Positions 45,001-53,392 of a DNA stretch of 64,000 nucleotides are shown piece by piece. The stretch comes from Fischerella muscicola SAG 1427-1 = PCC 73103 (GTDB lineage Bacteria > Cyanobacteriota > Cyanobacteriia > Cyanobacteriales > Nostocaceae). A program made the position numbers and the translations under genes. Position 1 is the first letter of the stretch; each line of letters begins with the position of its first letter. The notes under the pieces are model-generated. The model did not search any database. It saw only the letters and a program-made list of their open reading frames with translations, and was not told the origin of the DNA. The DNA is taken from the NCBI RefSeq assembly GCF_000317245.1, contig NZ_AJLJ01000063.1, forward strand, positions 1-64,000. Direction: 5' to 3'.

Positions 45001-45857
45001 TGCATAAATTGCCTCTTCATGCGCTTTTTTATCTAGATGATCTTGCTGAAGAATCACAACATGTGTCATCTCATTTCATAATCACTTACCTGTCAAGCGC
45101 ACAGATGGGTTTATCTCTGAAAGAAAACCCTATAGAAACAACAGATGAAAAGCGGATTTTATGTGTTGAACAAGCTACAGGTTTCTCAAAACAAAAATTT
45201 ACTAAGGTTGAAACTGAATTAATTAGTCAAATATTTACTAATTTTCAATGTATTACAGAAGCACGATCAACTAAAGAGTATGTAGAAAATTGCCTACTCA
45301 AGGATTACAATATATTTCATTTTATGGGGCAAGTAATTGATAATTATAATCAACCATATACATCAGAATTAGTATTAGCCAATCAAGCGAAAGTCACTCT
45401 TGCAGAACTTGATATCAATCAATTGGCAAACTACAAACTCCTTACCTTCTGCAATATTGAAACCGCTTCTGCTACTTCCCAAACGATTACCACTGAATAT
45501 ACTGGTTTAGCTACTAGTTTGCTGAATTTGGGAATCCCTCATATAGTCACTAATCTCTGGAATGTAGAATCTCCAGCTAGCACTTTGGTGATCATAGGAT
45601 TTTATCAACGAATCAAGCAAAATAAATCACCTGCGATCGCTTTGGCAGAAACAATACTATGGCTGAAGGAATTAACTGTTTCTGAACTGACACGATGGTA
45701 TCAACAATTATTAGAACAAATACCTTCCGAGGGATTAAGAATCAAAACGCATTTAGCATCAGAACTATACAGAACTAGTCAAATGGCACCAGAGACAAAA
45801 ATTTATCATCATCCCTATTACTGGGCAGGATTTAAGATCACAGGTAAATTGGACTAA
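42057..45857 (+). CDS. TPR-CHAT protein with an N-terminal domain shared with 39688-40401
   Basis: A 1266-residue protein. Residues 1-18 form a basic amphipathic helix, ~40-130 the domain shared with the paralogue upstream. A linker follows to ~300, then about ten TPR units at ~302-645 (for example WFNRGLTLFYLGNFTEAIAS). A helical region leads to a C-terminal CHAT (caspase-like) domain at ~890-1266, with LILIPHRDLHKLPLHALFYL and IPHIVTNLWNVESPA. The nucleophile position holds Cys1132 (TFCNIETA). The usual catalytic His lies in an HFAGHG-like motif, but here HFMGQ puts Gln1092 at that place. It may therefore be an inactive protease or use another His. CHAT proteins act as proteases in bacterial immunity and signalling. 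Confidence 0.9.
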   Translation: MLKWLVQWLKKLWKSPYGRKQTAGSKAIAGYQVVQQLPELTNADLEFLFTQLLEGVYQARGQHWAIKYLQRMEHRISTDRWIEWLLNFGEKLLTSPSPNNHIAERMVQLGELRIGIIGDLAYDIGIRLLTRNLGGQYWQTDAEELETPAPVPTPVALPQLELTSNLPNQDEENTIPVLVPETPGIDLIRNLGELLWEYQDDNVASRTLTNFVPPLDIVKEDTAWQNYEEETWIRESLAATALDESWKNAAPIVDTSLDDLLVRLEQSTNLVQQLAVGLGIQTSDTHAIIEALSDETNGNSVQAEAWFYEGLQQAKIGNLAGALKYYNKSLELNPDAYEYWFNRGLTLFYLGNFTEAIASYDQAIEIKPDFYKGWYNRGAALSELGNFTEAIASFDEALKLKSDYQEAWSARGLVELKLGNLHEAIVSFDASLQIQPQDPESWYFRGTALAEAGQNYDAITCYNQALEYYPEFDLAWYKRGVALFNIGNWEEAIANYHQAIHINPECYQAWYGLAGAKEKLGRIEEAIAAYNQCTQIQPNFHEAWIDRGVILASLEKWEEAIASWDKAIAINPNFYLTWFNRGVALDNLGRRQEAISSYDKAIEIQSDFYLAWYNRGLAQFYLGQFEEAIVSYDSALQIQPDYWEAWLGRGSAAGNAIMLEWQSNVYSSIATDNHALNERGYEGKLASYQEGLRYVNPNTHPEGWGRLHLAIGNAHYDRGKRHPLPRHYWLEAAAAYENALITLTEEVFPLLHLETLQNLIKTLVVLGETKQAHQYQQHGIYLLQNLLNEPNRGDTDKKQLALRFASLGQLAVDIAIQFGELAQGWEIAEYGKNACLTWLFSDLSQQITSPSYTEIHQLLNPKTAIIYWHISPCTLRTFVIKYKSPEPIPIFTPVLNFASINDLPVPEAVACLSAFEDWMEQWHQQYQEYFSLSEEEQSRNKYSWDLDIERKLLQLKKILNISAIVQELEDINQLILIPHRDLHKLPLHALFYLDDLAEESQHVSSHFIITYLSSAQMGLSLKENPIETTDEKRILCVEQATGFSKQKFTKVETELISQIFTNFQCITEARSTKEYVENCLLKDYNIFHFMGQVIDNYNQPYTSELVLANQAKVTLAELDINQLANYKLLTFCNIETASATSQTITTEYTGLATSLLNLGIPHIVTNLWNVESPASTLVIIGFYQRIKQNKSPAIALAETILWLKELTVSELTRWYQQLLEQIPSEGLRIKTHLASELYRTSQMAPETKIYHHPYYWAGFKITGKLD

Positions 45858-46044
45858 TCATCGGGGATCGGGGACAAGAAGGACAAGGAAGACAAGGAAG
45901 TAGGGTGCAGGGAGAATAGACCAATGCCCCATGCCCCAATCCCCGATCCCTTTCCCCTAAAACAACATATAACTTAAAGCTGCTTTGCGTTTCCTCTGAG
46001 TCTGATAGAATATCTAGGTTGTTTAATTCTCACTCCGTCCGTCT

Positions 46045-46548
46045 TTGAGCCAGTCAATAGACCTTATTAACGTCGATACATTAGCCCAAGAACTGGCGAC
46101 GATCCAGCAAACTGGTTCTAAACGAATCGCCTTATTGGGTTCACGTCATGTCCCGATTACGCATCAAAATCTTATTGAGATGATGACTTTTGCCCTGGTT
46201 TTATCAGGCAACCAGATCATCACCTCTGGTGCGACGGGAACTAATTCAGCTGCGATCAAGGGAGCTATGCGGGGCGATCCCAAATTGTTAACTGTGATTC
46301 TGCCCCAAAGCTTAGAACGCCAGCCCTATGAATCCCGCCTGCAACTAGAACAAGTTATGCATTTGGTGGAAAATCCCAGCAATGATCATCTGTCTCTCGC
46401 AGAGGCTAGTTACTTGTGCAATAAGGAGATAGTCTCCCGTTGTCAGCAGTTAATTTGCTTTGCGTTTCATGACAGTGGTATTCTGTTGCAAACTTGTCAA
46501 GAAGCAGAAGAACATAGAAAATTGGTGACCCTGTTTTACTTTGATTAG
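46045..46548 (+). CDS. DprA/SMF-like Rossmann protein (DNA recombination-mediator A family)
   Basis: A 167-residue protein with a single Rossmann-like domain: RIALLGSRHVPITHQNLIEM, then ITSGATGTNSAAIKGAMRGD and VILPQSLERQP. It is shorter than true DprA and lacks the C-terminal winged helix. Cyanobacterial genomes carry this short form, usually labelled DNA recombination-mediator protein A; function in transformation is not proven by sequence. The start is a TTG at 46045 (MSQSIDLINVDTLAQEL); no strong Shine-Dalgarno is seen. It ends with the conserved-looking KLVTLFYFD. Confidence 0.85.
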   Translation: MSQSIDLINVDTLAQELATIQQTGSKRIALLGSRHVPITHQNLIEMMTFALVLSGNQIITSGATGTNSAAIKGAMRGDPKLLTVILPQSLERQPYESRLQLEQVMHLVENPSNDHLSLAEASYLCNKEIVSRCQQLICFAFHDSGILLQTCQEAEEHRKLVTLFYFD

Positions 46549-46848
46549 TCATTTGTCATAATGCCAGCGGTACACTCCCTTCCCCAACCATAAGGAGTGA
46601 GTGTTTTCAACTGTAAGACTAGTGACTTTTGAGTAATGATTGAACATAAACACTATGGACACGTGTGAGTCAGAAAAACTGATCTTGCAAGTGTCCTTGA
46701 GTTTGTTTTGCTGCTAAGAGGCTGTGCGTCCCCACTAACCACTAACAATCAATACATTTATTTCAACTAGGTTACGGAATAAATTTTTCGGTCAAATTTG
46801 GAATAACATAAGCTGAGTGGTCAATTGCTCGGCTAGGAAAACGTTTTT

Positions 46849-47229
46849 ATGACAAAAGTCACAGCGCAAGAAATAGCACAGTTTCGCTCTCAACTAGCAG
46901 AATATCCGACAGTGATGGAAGCACTGGACGTAATTGAGGATTGTGATGGCGATCTGGAAGATGCAGCAATGACATTAGCTATTCGAGCTGGACAAGAACC
47001 AGAAACTGGTAATTCAGAATGGTTAGATGCTTTGGCGAAAAAGTGGCGCGCTGTGATTTGTGAGCAAGGATTTCGCGAAGATTTGCTCCAAGGTTCAGTC
47101 CAAAGCTTGATGGCACAGATAAAAACAATATCTACGTTTCCGCAGATTTTAGCAACACCAGTTTTGATGTATGTCTTCAAACAAGGTGTAAATTCTTTTT
47201 GTGAACCACTAGATGAAGTTTTGGAATAA
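46849..47229 (+). CDS. Conserved-looking cyanobacterial protein of unknown function, UBA-like N-terminus
   Basis: A 126-residue soluble protein starting at an ATG at 46849. Residues ~8-50 (FRSQLAEYPTVMEALDVIED, then DLEDAAMTLAIRAG) have the three-helix look of a UBA/TS-N domain. The rest (WLDALAKKWRAVICEQGF, then FPQILATPVLMYVFKQG) is helical and moderately hydrophobic but not a clear membrane segment. I cannot name a function. The 300 bases upstream hold no gene. Confidence 0.78.
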   Translation: MTKVTAQEIAQFRSQLAEYPTVMEALDVIEDCDGDLEDAAMTLAIRAGQEPETGNSEWLDALAKKWRAVICEQGFREDLLQGSVQSLMAQIKTISTFPQILATPVLMYVFKQGVNSFCEPLDEVLE

Positions 47230-47647
47230 ATAATGAGTTCACATAACATTCCTAAATTATTTGTGAGATTCAAGATCGCCGACTTCTTGTAGGATACATC
47301 TGGCGAATCAGGCGTATCACCCCTGATTGAAAATTTTTCGTCATTCCAGCAGATGTAGAGACGCGCATAACTTCGCTAAGTGCGTCTCTACAAAGGATTG
47401 TGGGCGAACGAGGGATAGAAGCTGATCAGATCCACCATTCGCCAACAACATCCTTAGCGCTCTTTCATCACTTTGCTGAGATAAAAATCAAGCCATATTT
47501 TTAAAATTGAGATGGAGCAAGGGTTTGAGAGTTTATTTTCTACCTAAATGGCTGAAATCAAGGTTTTTGGTAAAAGTCTTGTGCCGCAAGGATTTTAGAT
47601 TATCCTTTCATGAGAAGTCGGGGTTGGCGATCGCACTGTTGTAAATT
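47230..47647. other. 418-base intergenic region between converging genes
   Basis: It contains a decayed AGATCCCCGACTTCTT-like half-site at 47272-47288 and a GTAGAGACGCG hairpin at 47354-47391 (arms GTAGAGACGCG and CGTCTCTAC). No supported gene. The hairpin could end transcription from either side. Confidence 0.55.
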
Positions 47648-49192
47648 TTATAACTTCGTCAATAATCCCAAAAAGCGCTTAGTATTTGGTGTCAACAGTG
47701 TCCGTCGATAAGCATCCGCCGCTTTCTTAATTCCTTCTGCTTGGGTTGGATAAGGATGAATGACACTACTCATCTTACTCAAACCAATTTTATTTACAAT
47801 TGCTGTGGTGACTTCCGAAATCATCTCACCTGCATGACGGGCGACAATGGTTGCACCAATAATTTGATCTGATCCTTTTTTGTGGAGGATTTTGACAAAA
47901 CCATCTTCTTCACCATCTGCGATCGCTCGATCTACACTACTAAAAGGTATCTTGATCGTATTTACATCAATGCCTTTTTTCTGGGCTTCTTGCTCATACA
48001 TCCCCACATGAGCAATTTCTGGATCAGTATACGTTACCCACGGCATGACTAAATTACTAAGTTTATAACGTCCCAAACCAAAGGGAGAAAATAAAGTATT
48101 CTTAATGACTATCCGCGCCGCCGCATCCGCAGCATGAGTAAATTTCCAATCCATGCAGATATCACCAGCAGCATAAATTTTAGGGTTGGTGGTTTGCAAA
48201 TAATCATTTACCATTACACCCCGTCGCTGATCATACTCCACGCCCACAGTTTCTAAATTCAAACCTTCTACATTCGGGACACGCCCCGCACCTGCTAAAA
48301 TTTCATCTACTGTCACAGAATCTTCTCGACCATTGCAGCTAAAATAAACCTTCTTACCATCGCTAGTTTTTTCTACTCGCTGCATTTGGCAATTTAAAAC
48401 CAAACGAATTCCTTCTTTAATAAAAACATTTTGCACAACTTCGGCAGCATCAGCATCTTCTTTATTAAGAATGTGGGAACCACGATGGAAAAGTACCACT
48501 TCACAACCCAAGCGTCGGAATGCTTGCGCCAATTCGCAACCAATAGGCCCACCACCAATCACCGCCAAACGTCGTGGTCTTTGGGTAAGAGAAAAAACTG
48601 TCTCGTTAGTTAAATAACCTGCTTGTTCAATTCCTGGAATCGAAAGACGCGCCGCCCTTGCACCAGTAGCAATCACAGCCTTTTTAAAGTTGAGAGTTTT
48701 GTCACCAACCACTACAGTATTATTACTAGAAAAACTAGCGCTACCCAAAAACACATCAACTCCCAGCTTTTGAAAACGTTCCGCCGAATCGTGATGGCTA
48801 ATACCAGCACGCAGCTTTCGCATTCTTTCCATCACTGCGGGAAAATCCACATCGATGTGTTGGGGGATATTGACTCCAAAGTTTCTAGCATTCCACATCT
48901 CACCCACAACCCGCGCCGACCGGATGACACACTTTGATGGTACACAACCCACATTTAAGCAATCTCCACCCATGAGATGCTTTTCAATCAACGCCACCTT
49001 CAAACCTAAATCCAAACCCGCAGCACCCGCAGCCACCACCAATCCCGCCGTACCTGCACCAATCACAACCAAGTCATAACAATCAGTAGGCTTGGGATTC
49101 ATCCAATCAGGTGGATGCACGTAGGAAACAAGCCTTTGATTATACTCATCTAATGGGCGAATTATGACTTTTTGAAATTCAGAATTAGACAT
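47648..49192 (-). CDS. FAD-dependent disulfide oxidoreductase (mercuric-reductase-like)
   Basis: A 514-residue class I pyridine-nucleotide disulfide oxidoreductase. It has FAD-binding VVIGAGTAGLVVAAGAA, the redox-active pair CLNVGCVPSK, the second nucleotide site VIGGGPIGCELAQAFRRLG, and the C-terminal active-site HPYPTQAEGIKKAAD. Homologues are often annotated mercuric reductase, but the N-terminal heavy-metal domain and the C-terminal vicinal cysteines of MerA are missing, so mercury reduction is unlikely. Its physiological disulfide substrate is unknown. The two TVP38/TMEM64 genes lie directly upstream on the same strand (171 bases), and this pairing suggests a membrane-linked redox job. 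Confidence 0.92.
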   Translation of the reverse strand: MSNSEFQKVIIRPLDEYNQRLVSYVHPPDWMNPKPTDCYDLVVIGAGTAGLVVAAGAAGLDLGLKVALIEKHLMGGDCLNVGCVPSKCVIRSARVVGEMWNARNFGVNIPQHIDVDFPAVMERMRKLRAGISHHDSAERFQKLGVDVFLGSASFSSNNTVVVGDKTLNFKKAVIATGARAARLSIPGIEQAGYLTNETVFSLTQRPRRLAVIGGGPIGCELAQAFRRLGCEVVLFHRGSHILNKEDADAAEVVQNVFIKEGIRLVLNCQMQRVEKTSDGKKVYFSCNGREDSVTVDEILAGAGRVPNVEGLNLETVGVEYDQRRGVMVNDYLQTTNPKIYAAGDICMDWKFTHAADAAARIVIKNTLFSPFGLGRYKLSNLVMPWVTYTDPEIAHVGMYEQEAQKKGIDVNTIKIPFSSVDRAIADGEEDGFVKILHKKGSDQIIGATIVARHAGEMISEVTTAIVNKIGLSKMSSVIHPYPTQAEGIKKAADAYRRTLLTPNTKRFLGLLTKL

Positions 49193-49363
49193 TGCTATAA
49201 CCTCTTTATGTTATGCTGATCAGCCCTTTCAAAGTGTAAATTTGGAAAATGAAAATTTCTTGGTGTCTTGGTGTCTTTGTGGTGAAACACCAAGACACTT
49301 AGACGCGCTAGCGGCTTCCCGTAAGGGTAGACACAAAGAGGAAATATAGCTTATTGACTTCTT

Positions 49364-50131
49364 CTACAAAACCTCCTGTTCCAAAGCTTTTCTCGCAATA
49401 CGAGTAACATATATTGTGACTGCCACTGTGGCAATAAAACCTATAATCCGAATTGCCCATTGTACTGTGGGGTTGGTTGGTTGAGTTTGTGTACCGATCA
49501 TGGCAAGATTTCCAGCTAGGGAACCAATGTAAACATACATAATTGTTCCGGGGATCATGCCTACAGAACCAATAAAGTAGTCTTTAAGAGATACGTCGGT
49601 GACACCGAAGGCATAGTTTAATAAGTTAAAGGGAAATATGGGAGAAAGTCGGGTTAATAGAACTATTTTGAGTCCTTCTCTACCAACGGCGTGATCAATT
49701 GCGGCAAATTTTTTGTTATCTGCGATTTTTGTAGCTACCCAGCCTCTAGCTAGGTAACGTCCAACGAGGAAAGCGCCTGTTGCACCCAAGGTTGCACCAA
49801 TAAAGACGTAGATGGAACCCCAGATGACACCGAAGACGACGCCTGCGCCTAAAGTGAGGATGGAACCTGGTAAAAAAGCAACGGTGGCGATGATGTAGAG
49901 GACAATAAATGCGATCGCTCCTACTGTACCTAAACTGTCTATCCACTGCAAGGCATTTCGCAACCATTCTTGAGGATTAAATCCTGCGGTTTTTACAGCT
50001 TCTTGTGCTAATGCAGAGTTTATGTTTAAGCAAAAAATCAAGGTAAATACAAGTAAGGTGAAAAAAGTTTGTTTTAAGAATTTATGCGATTTTTGGGATT
50101 TGAGTTTATTTGCTAAAGTTTTATTTTTCAT
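49364..50131 (-). CDS. TVP38/TMEM64-family membrane protein
   Basis: A 255-residue integral membrane protein of the VTT (DedA-related) superfamily. It has an N-terminal signal-anchor (FFTLLVFTLIFCLNINSALA), then TM segments around residues 73-95, 97-120, 125-150 and 200-245. The re-entrant motif FLPGSILTLGAGVVFGVIWG and GRYLARGWV are family hallmarks, as is SPIFPFNLLNYAFG. VTT proteins are linked to lipid scrambling or carrier flipping in other systems; the substrate here is unknown. It is 58 bases downstream of a close paralogue and upstream of the disulfide reductase. Confidence 0.92.
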   Translation of the reverse strand: MKNKTLANKLKSQKSHKFLKQTFFTLLVFTLIFCLNINSALAQEAVKTAGFNPQEWLRNALQWIDSLGTVGAIAFIVLYIIATVAFLPGSILTLGAGVVFGVIWGSIYVFIGATLGATGAFLVGRYLARGWVATKIADNKKFAAIDHAVGREGLKIVLLTRLSPIFPFNLLNYAFGVTDVSLKDYFIGSVGMIPGTIMYVYIGSLAGNLAMIGTQTQPTNPTVQWAIRIIGFIATVAVTIYVTRIARKALEQEVL

Positions 50132-50188
50132 GAGTGATAAGTATTAGTTTTAGTGAATTAACTGGATTAATAATTAATTATTTGATTT

Positions 50189-50890
50189 TTACTCTACACT
50201 TTCTTTCAGCGCTTGTTGAGCAATTCTGGTTACGTAAATAGTGACAAATATAGTGGCAATTAATCCTATGATTTGTATTAGCCATTTTCCAATTTGTGCT
50301 TCTGGGGTAATTGGCTGGTTAGAAGTGCTAATCATTGCTAAGTCGGTAGCAAGGGAACCGATATAAACGTACATCACAGTACCTGGAATCATGCCAATGG
50401 AACCCAAGATATAATCTTTCAGTGAAACTTGGGTGATTCCGAAAGCATAATTTAACAAGTTAAATGGAAATATGGGAGACAAGCGAGTCAAAAATACTAT
50501 TTTGAATCCTTCTTTGGCAACTGCTTGATTGATCGCTTGAAATTTCGGATGCTGTTCTAATTGTCGGCAAACCCAATTTCGTGATAAATAACGTCCAATT
50601 AAGAATGCAAAAGTAGCTCCGATAGTAGCAGCAATTAATACATAAATAGAACCCCAAACTAAACCAAATAAACAACCGCCTTTGAGTGTTAGCAAGGAGC
50701 CGGGTATAAATAGTAATGTTGCTAAGTTATAGATAAAAATAAATGCGATCGCACCAAATGGGCCAAGACTTTCAATCCAAATGATTGATGTCTGCAACCA
50801 TCCCTCAATATTTAAATATTTCGTAGCAATAATCAGGCTAACAACAAGAGAAAATAATAATATTAGTTTGAGCTTAGGTTTTTTTTGCAT
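50189..50890 (-). CDS. TVP38/TMEM64-family membrane protein, paralogue
   Basis: From the ATG at 50890 (MQKKPKLKLILLFSLVVSLI) the product is 233 residues; an upstream in-frame ATG at 50932 would add 14 polar, Cys-containing residues and lacks a ribosome site. The VTT motifs are the same as in the neighbour: FIPGSLLTLKGGCLFGLVWG, GRYLSRNWV and SPIFPFNLLNYAFG. The pair arose by tandem duplication. An IS4 remnant lies directly upstream on the other strand and could have removed the original promoter region. Confidence 0.9.
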   Translation of the reverse strand: MQKKPKLKLILLFSLVVSLIIATKYLNIEGWLQTSIIWIESLGPFGAIAFIFIYNLATLLFIPGSLLTLKGGCLFGLVWGSIYVLIAATIGATFAFLIGRYLSRNWVCRQLEQHPKFQAINQAVAKEGFKIVFLTRLSPIFPFNLLNYAFGITQVSLKDYILGSIGMIPGTVMYVYIGSLATDLAMISTSNQPITPEAQIGKWLIQIIGLIATIFVTIYVTRIAQQALKESVE

Positions 50891-50948
50891 ATTGCAAATG
50901 TAACAATTAAGTTTGCAACTTTTGACATTCAAGTACCATTACATCACC

Positions 50949-51209
50949 GAAGAGCGTTTGCAGTTAAAACCTGTCAGGCTACAAGTAATTCTAGCACTTG
51001 AAGAAAACCCACCGTCTGGGATTAATCCGATTAGTTGGTTGTTGATTACTAATCTGGAGATTAATGATTTAGAAGATGCAGCAAGTTACGTGAAATGGTA
51101 CACATATCGTTGGTTGATAGAACGTTATCACTATGCCTTAAAAAGTGGCTGTGGAATTGAGAAATTACAACTGGAAATAGCGAGGCGTTTTCAGATGGCA
51201 TTTTTTTAG
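50949..51209 (+). pseudogene. IS4-family transposase fragment (C-terminal YREK part)
   Basis: About 87 codons that read VRLQVILALEENPP, ISWLLITNLEINDLEDA and WYTYRWLIERYHYALKSGCG. The spacing Y-x2-R-x3-E-x6-K in YTYRWLIERYHYALK is the YREK signature of IS4/Tn5-type transposases. N-terminal and C-terminal parts are missing and no inverted ends were seen, so it is dead. Confidence 0.8.
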
Positions 51210-51439
51210 AGAAAATAATTTTATCAGAACTAGAAATTAAGGATAGAAATTTTCATCAAATCCGCTTGCAAGTGCTAGAAGCAAAACAGAGTATAACAAA
51301 AATTAATAATACTATTGAAGAGACGCGAAAGAAGCTGACGCACACTGATACCCACATTACATTTTTTGTGACAACGCGGGTACTGGTTCTTGACTGTAAT
51401 CTACGACTCAATCACATCCAGACACCAAAGCTTGTATAG
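51209..51439 (+). pseudogene. Fragment resembling a coiled-coil membrane-fusion (HlyD-like) protein
   Basis: In the frame that starts at 51209, about 45 residues (ILSELEIKDRNFHQIRLQVL, AKQSITKINNTIEETRKKL) look like the coiled-coil hairpin of HlyD-family periplasmic adaptors. The frame then loses character and stops at 51437. No start codon or ribosome site. The rest of the 465-base stretch to mgtE has a 37-base inverted repeat, GTAGGGTGCGTTATGCC with GGCATAACGCACCCTAC-like arms, at 51439-51471. Confidence 0.3.
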
Positions 51440-51704
51440 TAGGGTGCGTTATGCCTAACGCACCCTACAAAATTACAGCCTGTTTTACCTAACTAGAGGT
51501 ATTGACGGTTTTTGTCAAACCTGAAAATATGCAAGTTAAATGCTTTCAGGATAAAAAACTATAAAAATCTAGATAAAAACTTTACATCCACACTAGCCCA
51601 AAGCAGAAAAAAAGAATAAATTTGTTTTTTTCCGATTCCCACTTTCCCCTCGACTAGGGGTAGCCTGATTCAAATTGGATTATCCCATCACCTTGATTGT
51701 TATT

Positions 51705-53105
51705 ATGCAAACTCCAAACAATACGTCTCCTGTTCTCCAAGATTTTTCACGCAGGGAATTGCGGGATTTAGTACGCGCGCAATTACAAAGTTTATTGGAA
51801 GTTGGGGACTTGCGTGGAGCTAAAGCCATTTTAGTACCTGTACAACCTGTAGATATTGCTGAAGCCATTGAAGGATTACCAGAAGCAATGCACGCGATCG
51901 CTTTTCGGTTACTTTCTAAAGATGAAGCGATCGAAGTATACGAATATCTTGATTACACTGTGCAAGAACGATTGATTGAGGAACTCCGAAGTCAGGAAGT
52001 CCGTGAGATTGTCGAGCAAATGTCACCGGATGATCGAGCCAAGTTATTTGATGAGTTACCAGCAAAAATCGTCAAGCGTCTGTTAGAACAACTTAGTCCC
52101 GCAGAAAAAGAATCTACAGCTCAACTTTTGGGTTACGAAGCTGGTACTGCTGGGCGAATCATGACTCAGGAGCTGATCTCTCTCAAAGAAAATTTTACAG
52201 CTGCGGAAACTCTAGAGCGGATTCGCACCTTAGCTAATGCTAGCGAGATGATTTACTATCTTTACGTTACAGATGCAGCTAGGCGCTTAACTGGAATTTT
52301 ATCGCTGCGTGAGTTGGTCACAGCTCAACCACAACAAACTATTGGCGAAATCATGACTCGCGATGTACTGTCTGTTCATACGGACACAGATCAAGAAGAA
52401 GTGGCTAGATTGATCCAAAGATACGACTTTTTGGCTGTCCCTGTGGTAGACCGGGAAGATCGTCTTGTGGGTATTATTACCGTTGATGATGTAATTGACA
52501 TTATCCAACAGGAAACCACCGAGGATATTTACGCTGTGGGTGGTGGTGTCCAGTCTGATGGCGATAGTTATTTTCAGTCAAATTTGCTGACTATTGCTCG
52601 CAAGCGGGTAGTATGGTTGTTTGTCTTGCTGATCACAAACACCATTACAGGCACAATTATTAAATCCCAAGAAGATATTTTACAAAAAGTCGTGGTGCTG
52701 GCGGCGTTTATTCCGTTGTTGACGGGTACTGGTGGTAATGTTGGCGCTCAATCTTCCACCGTAGTGATTCGCGGGATGAATACCGACGAAATCCGCGCCC
52801 TTGGCCCTTTGCAAGTGGTTGTTCGGGAAGGTTTGGCGGGTGTGTTGCTGGGAGCAATGCTAGGTGCGATCGCCACGATCTGGGCTTTCTTGCTGCAAAA
52901 GAATTTACAAGTAGCGATCGCAGTTGGGACTAGCCTGGTAGCAATTTCGGTTCTTGCTTCTGTTTCCGGTTCCGCACTCCCGTTTTTGTTTCGCTTCTTG
53001 CGTTTAGACCCAGCGTTGATGTCTGCACCGTTTATAACTACAGCAGTGGATGTCTTAGGTGTATTAATATACTTTAGTTTGGCAAAAACGATCTTAAATG
53101 CATGA
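51705..53105 (+). CDS. mgtE: Magnesium transporter MgtE
   Basis: From the ATG at 51705 (MQTPNNTSPVLQDFSRRELR) the product is 466 residues; a TTG at 51675 would add ten. It has a cytoplasmic MgtE N domain at ~20-130 and two CBS domains at ~130-250 (GRIMTQELISLKE, GEIMTRDVLSVHTD, VVDREDRLVGIITVDD). The C-terminal five-helix pore domain includes the Mg-binding segment LLTGTGGNVGAQSSTVVIRG. The N and CBS domains sense cytoplasmic Mg2+ and gate the channel. It is an inner-membrane dimer. Stand-alone gene. Confidence 0.96.
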   Translation: MQTPNNTSPVLQDFSRRELRDLVRAQLQSLLEVGDLRGAKAILVPVQPVDIAEAIEGLPEAMHAIAFRLLSKDEAIEVYEYLDYTVQERLIEELRSQEVREIVEQMSPDDRAKLFDELPAKIVKRLLEQLSPAEKESTAQLLGYEAGTAGRIMTQELISLKENFTAAETLERIRTLANASEMIYYLYVTDAARRLTGILSLRELVTAQPQQTIGEIMTRDVLSVHTDTDQEEVARLIQRYDFLAVPVVDREDRLVGIITVDDVIDIIQQETTEDIYAVGGGVQSDGDSYFQSNLLTIARKRVVWLFVLLITNTITGTIIKSQEDILQKVVVLAAFIPLLTGTGGNVGAQSSTVVIRGMNTDEIRALGPLQVVVREGLAGVLLGAMLGAIATIWAFLLQKNLQVAIAVGTSLVAISVLASVSGSALPFLFRFLRLDPALMSAPFITTAVDVLGVLIYFSLAKTILNA

Positions 53106-53260
53106 GTGCTGTTAGATTGTTGTTTGCTGTGTGTAAGGCGTGAAATTGCTCAGGCGATCGTTTCAAATAAAATGTATTTATTTACACTAAATAATAGTAA
53201 AATATACTAGAAAATATTCATTTTACAAACCGTGTAAGAGTTGTAAAAATTGAGAGACCT

Positions 53261-53292
53261 AGATCCCCGACTTCTTAGAGAAGTCGGGGATA
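53261..53292. repeat. Palindromic repeat AGATCCCCGACTT family, copy 5
   Basis: Arms AGATCCCCGACTTCT and AGAAGTCGGGGATA with a short centre. It lies between mgtE and the next gene on the same strand and may terminate mgtE. Confidence 0.85.
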
Positions 53293-53392
53293 TTTGCTAT
53301 ATAGGATTCCTATATTTAGTGGAATTTGTGAACACTGGTATAAATTTGATAAAAGATGACACAATCAAGTTGGTCAAACTTGAGTAATCAAA

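Noticed and set aside
47648..49192. Mercury resistance
   Set aside because: Reductase lacks the N-terminal metal domain and C-terminal cysteine pair of MerA, and no merR, merT or merP is near.
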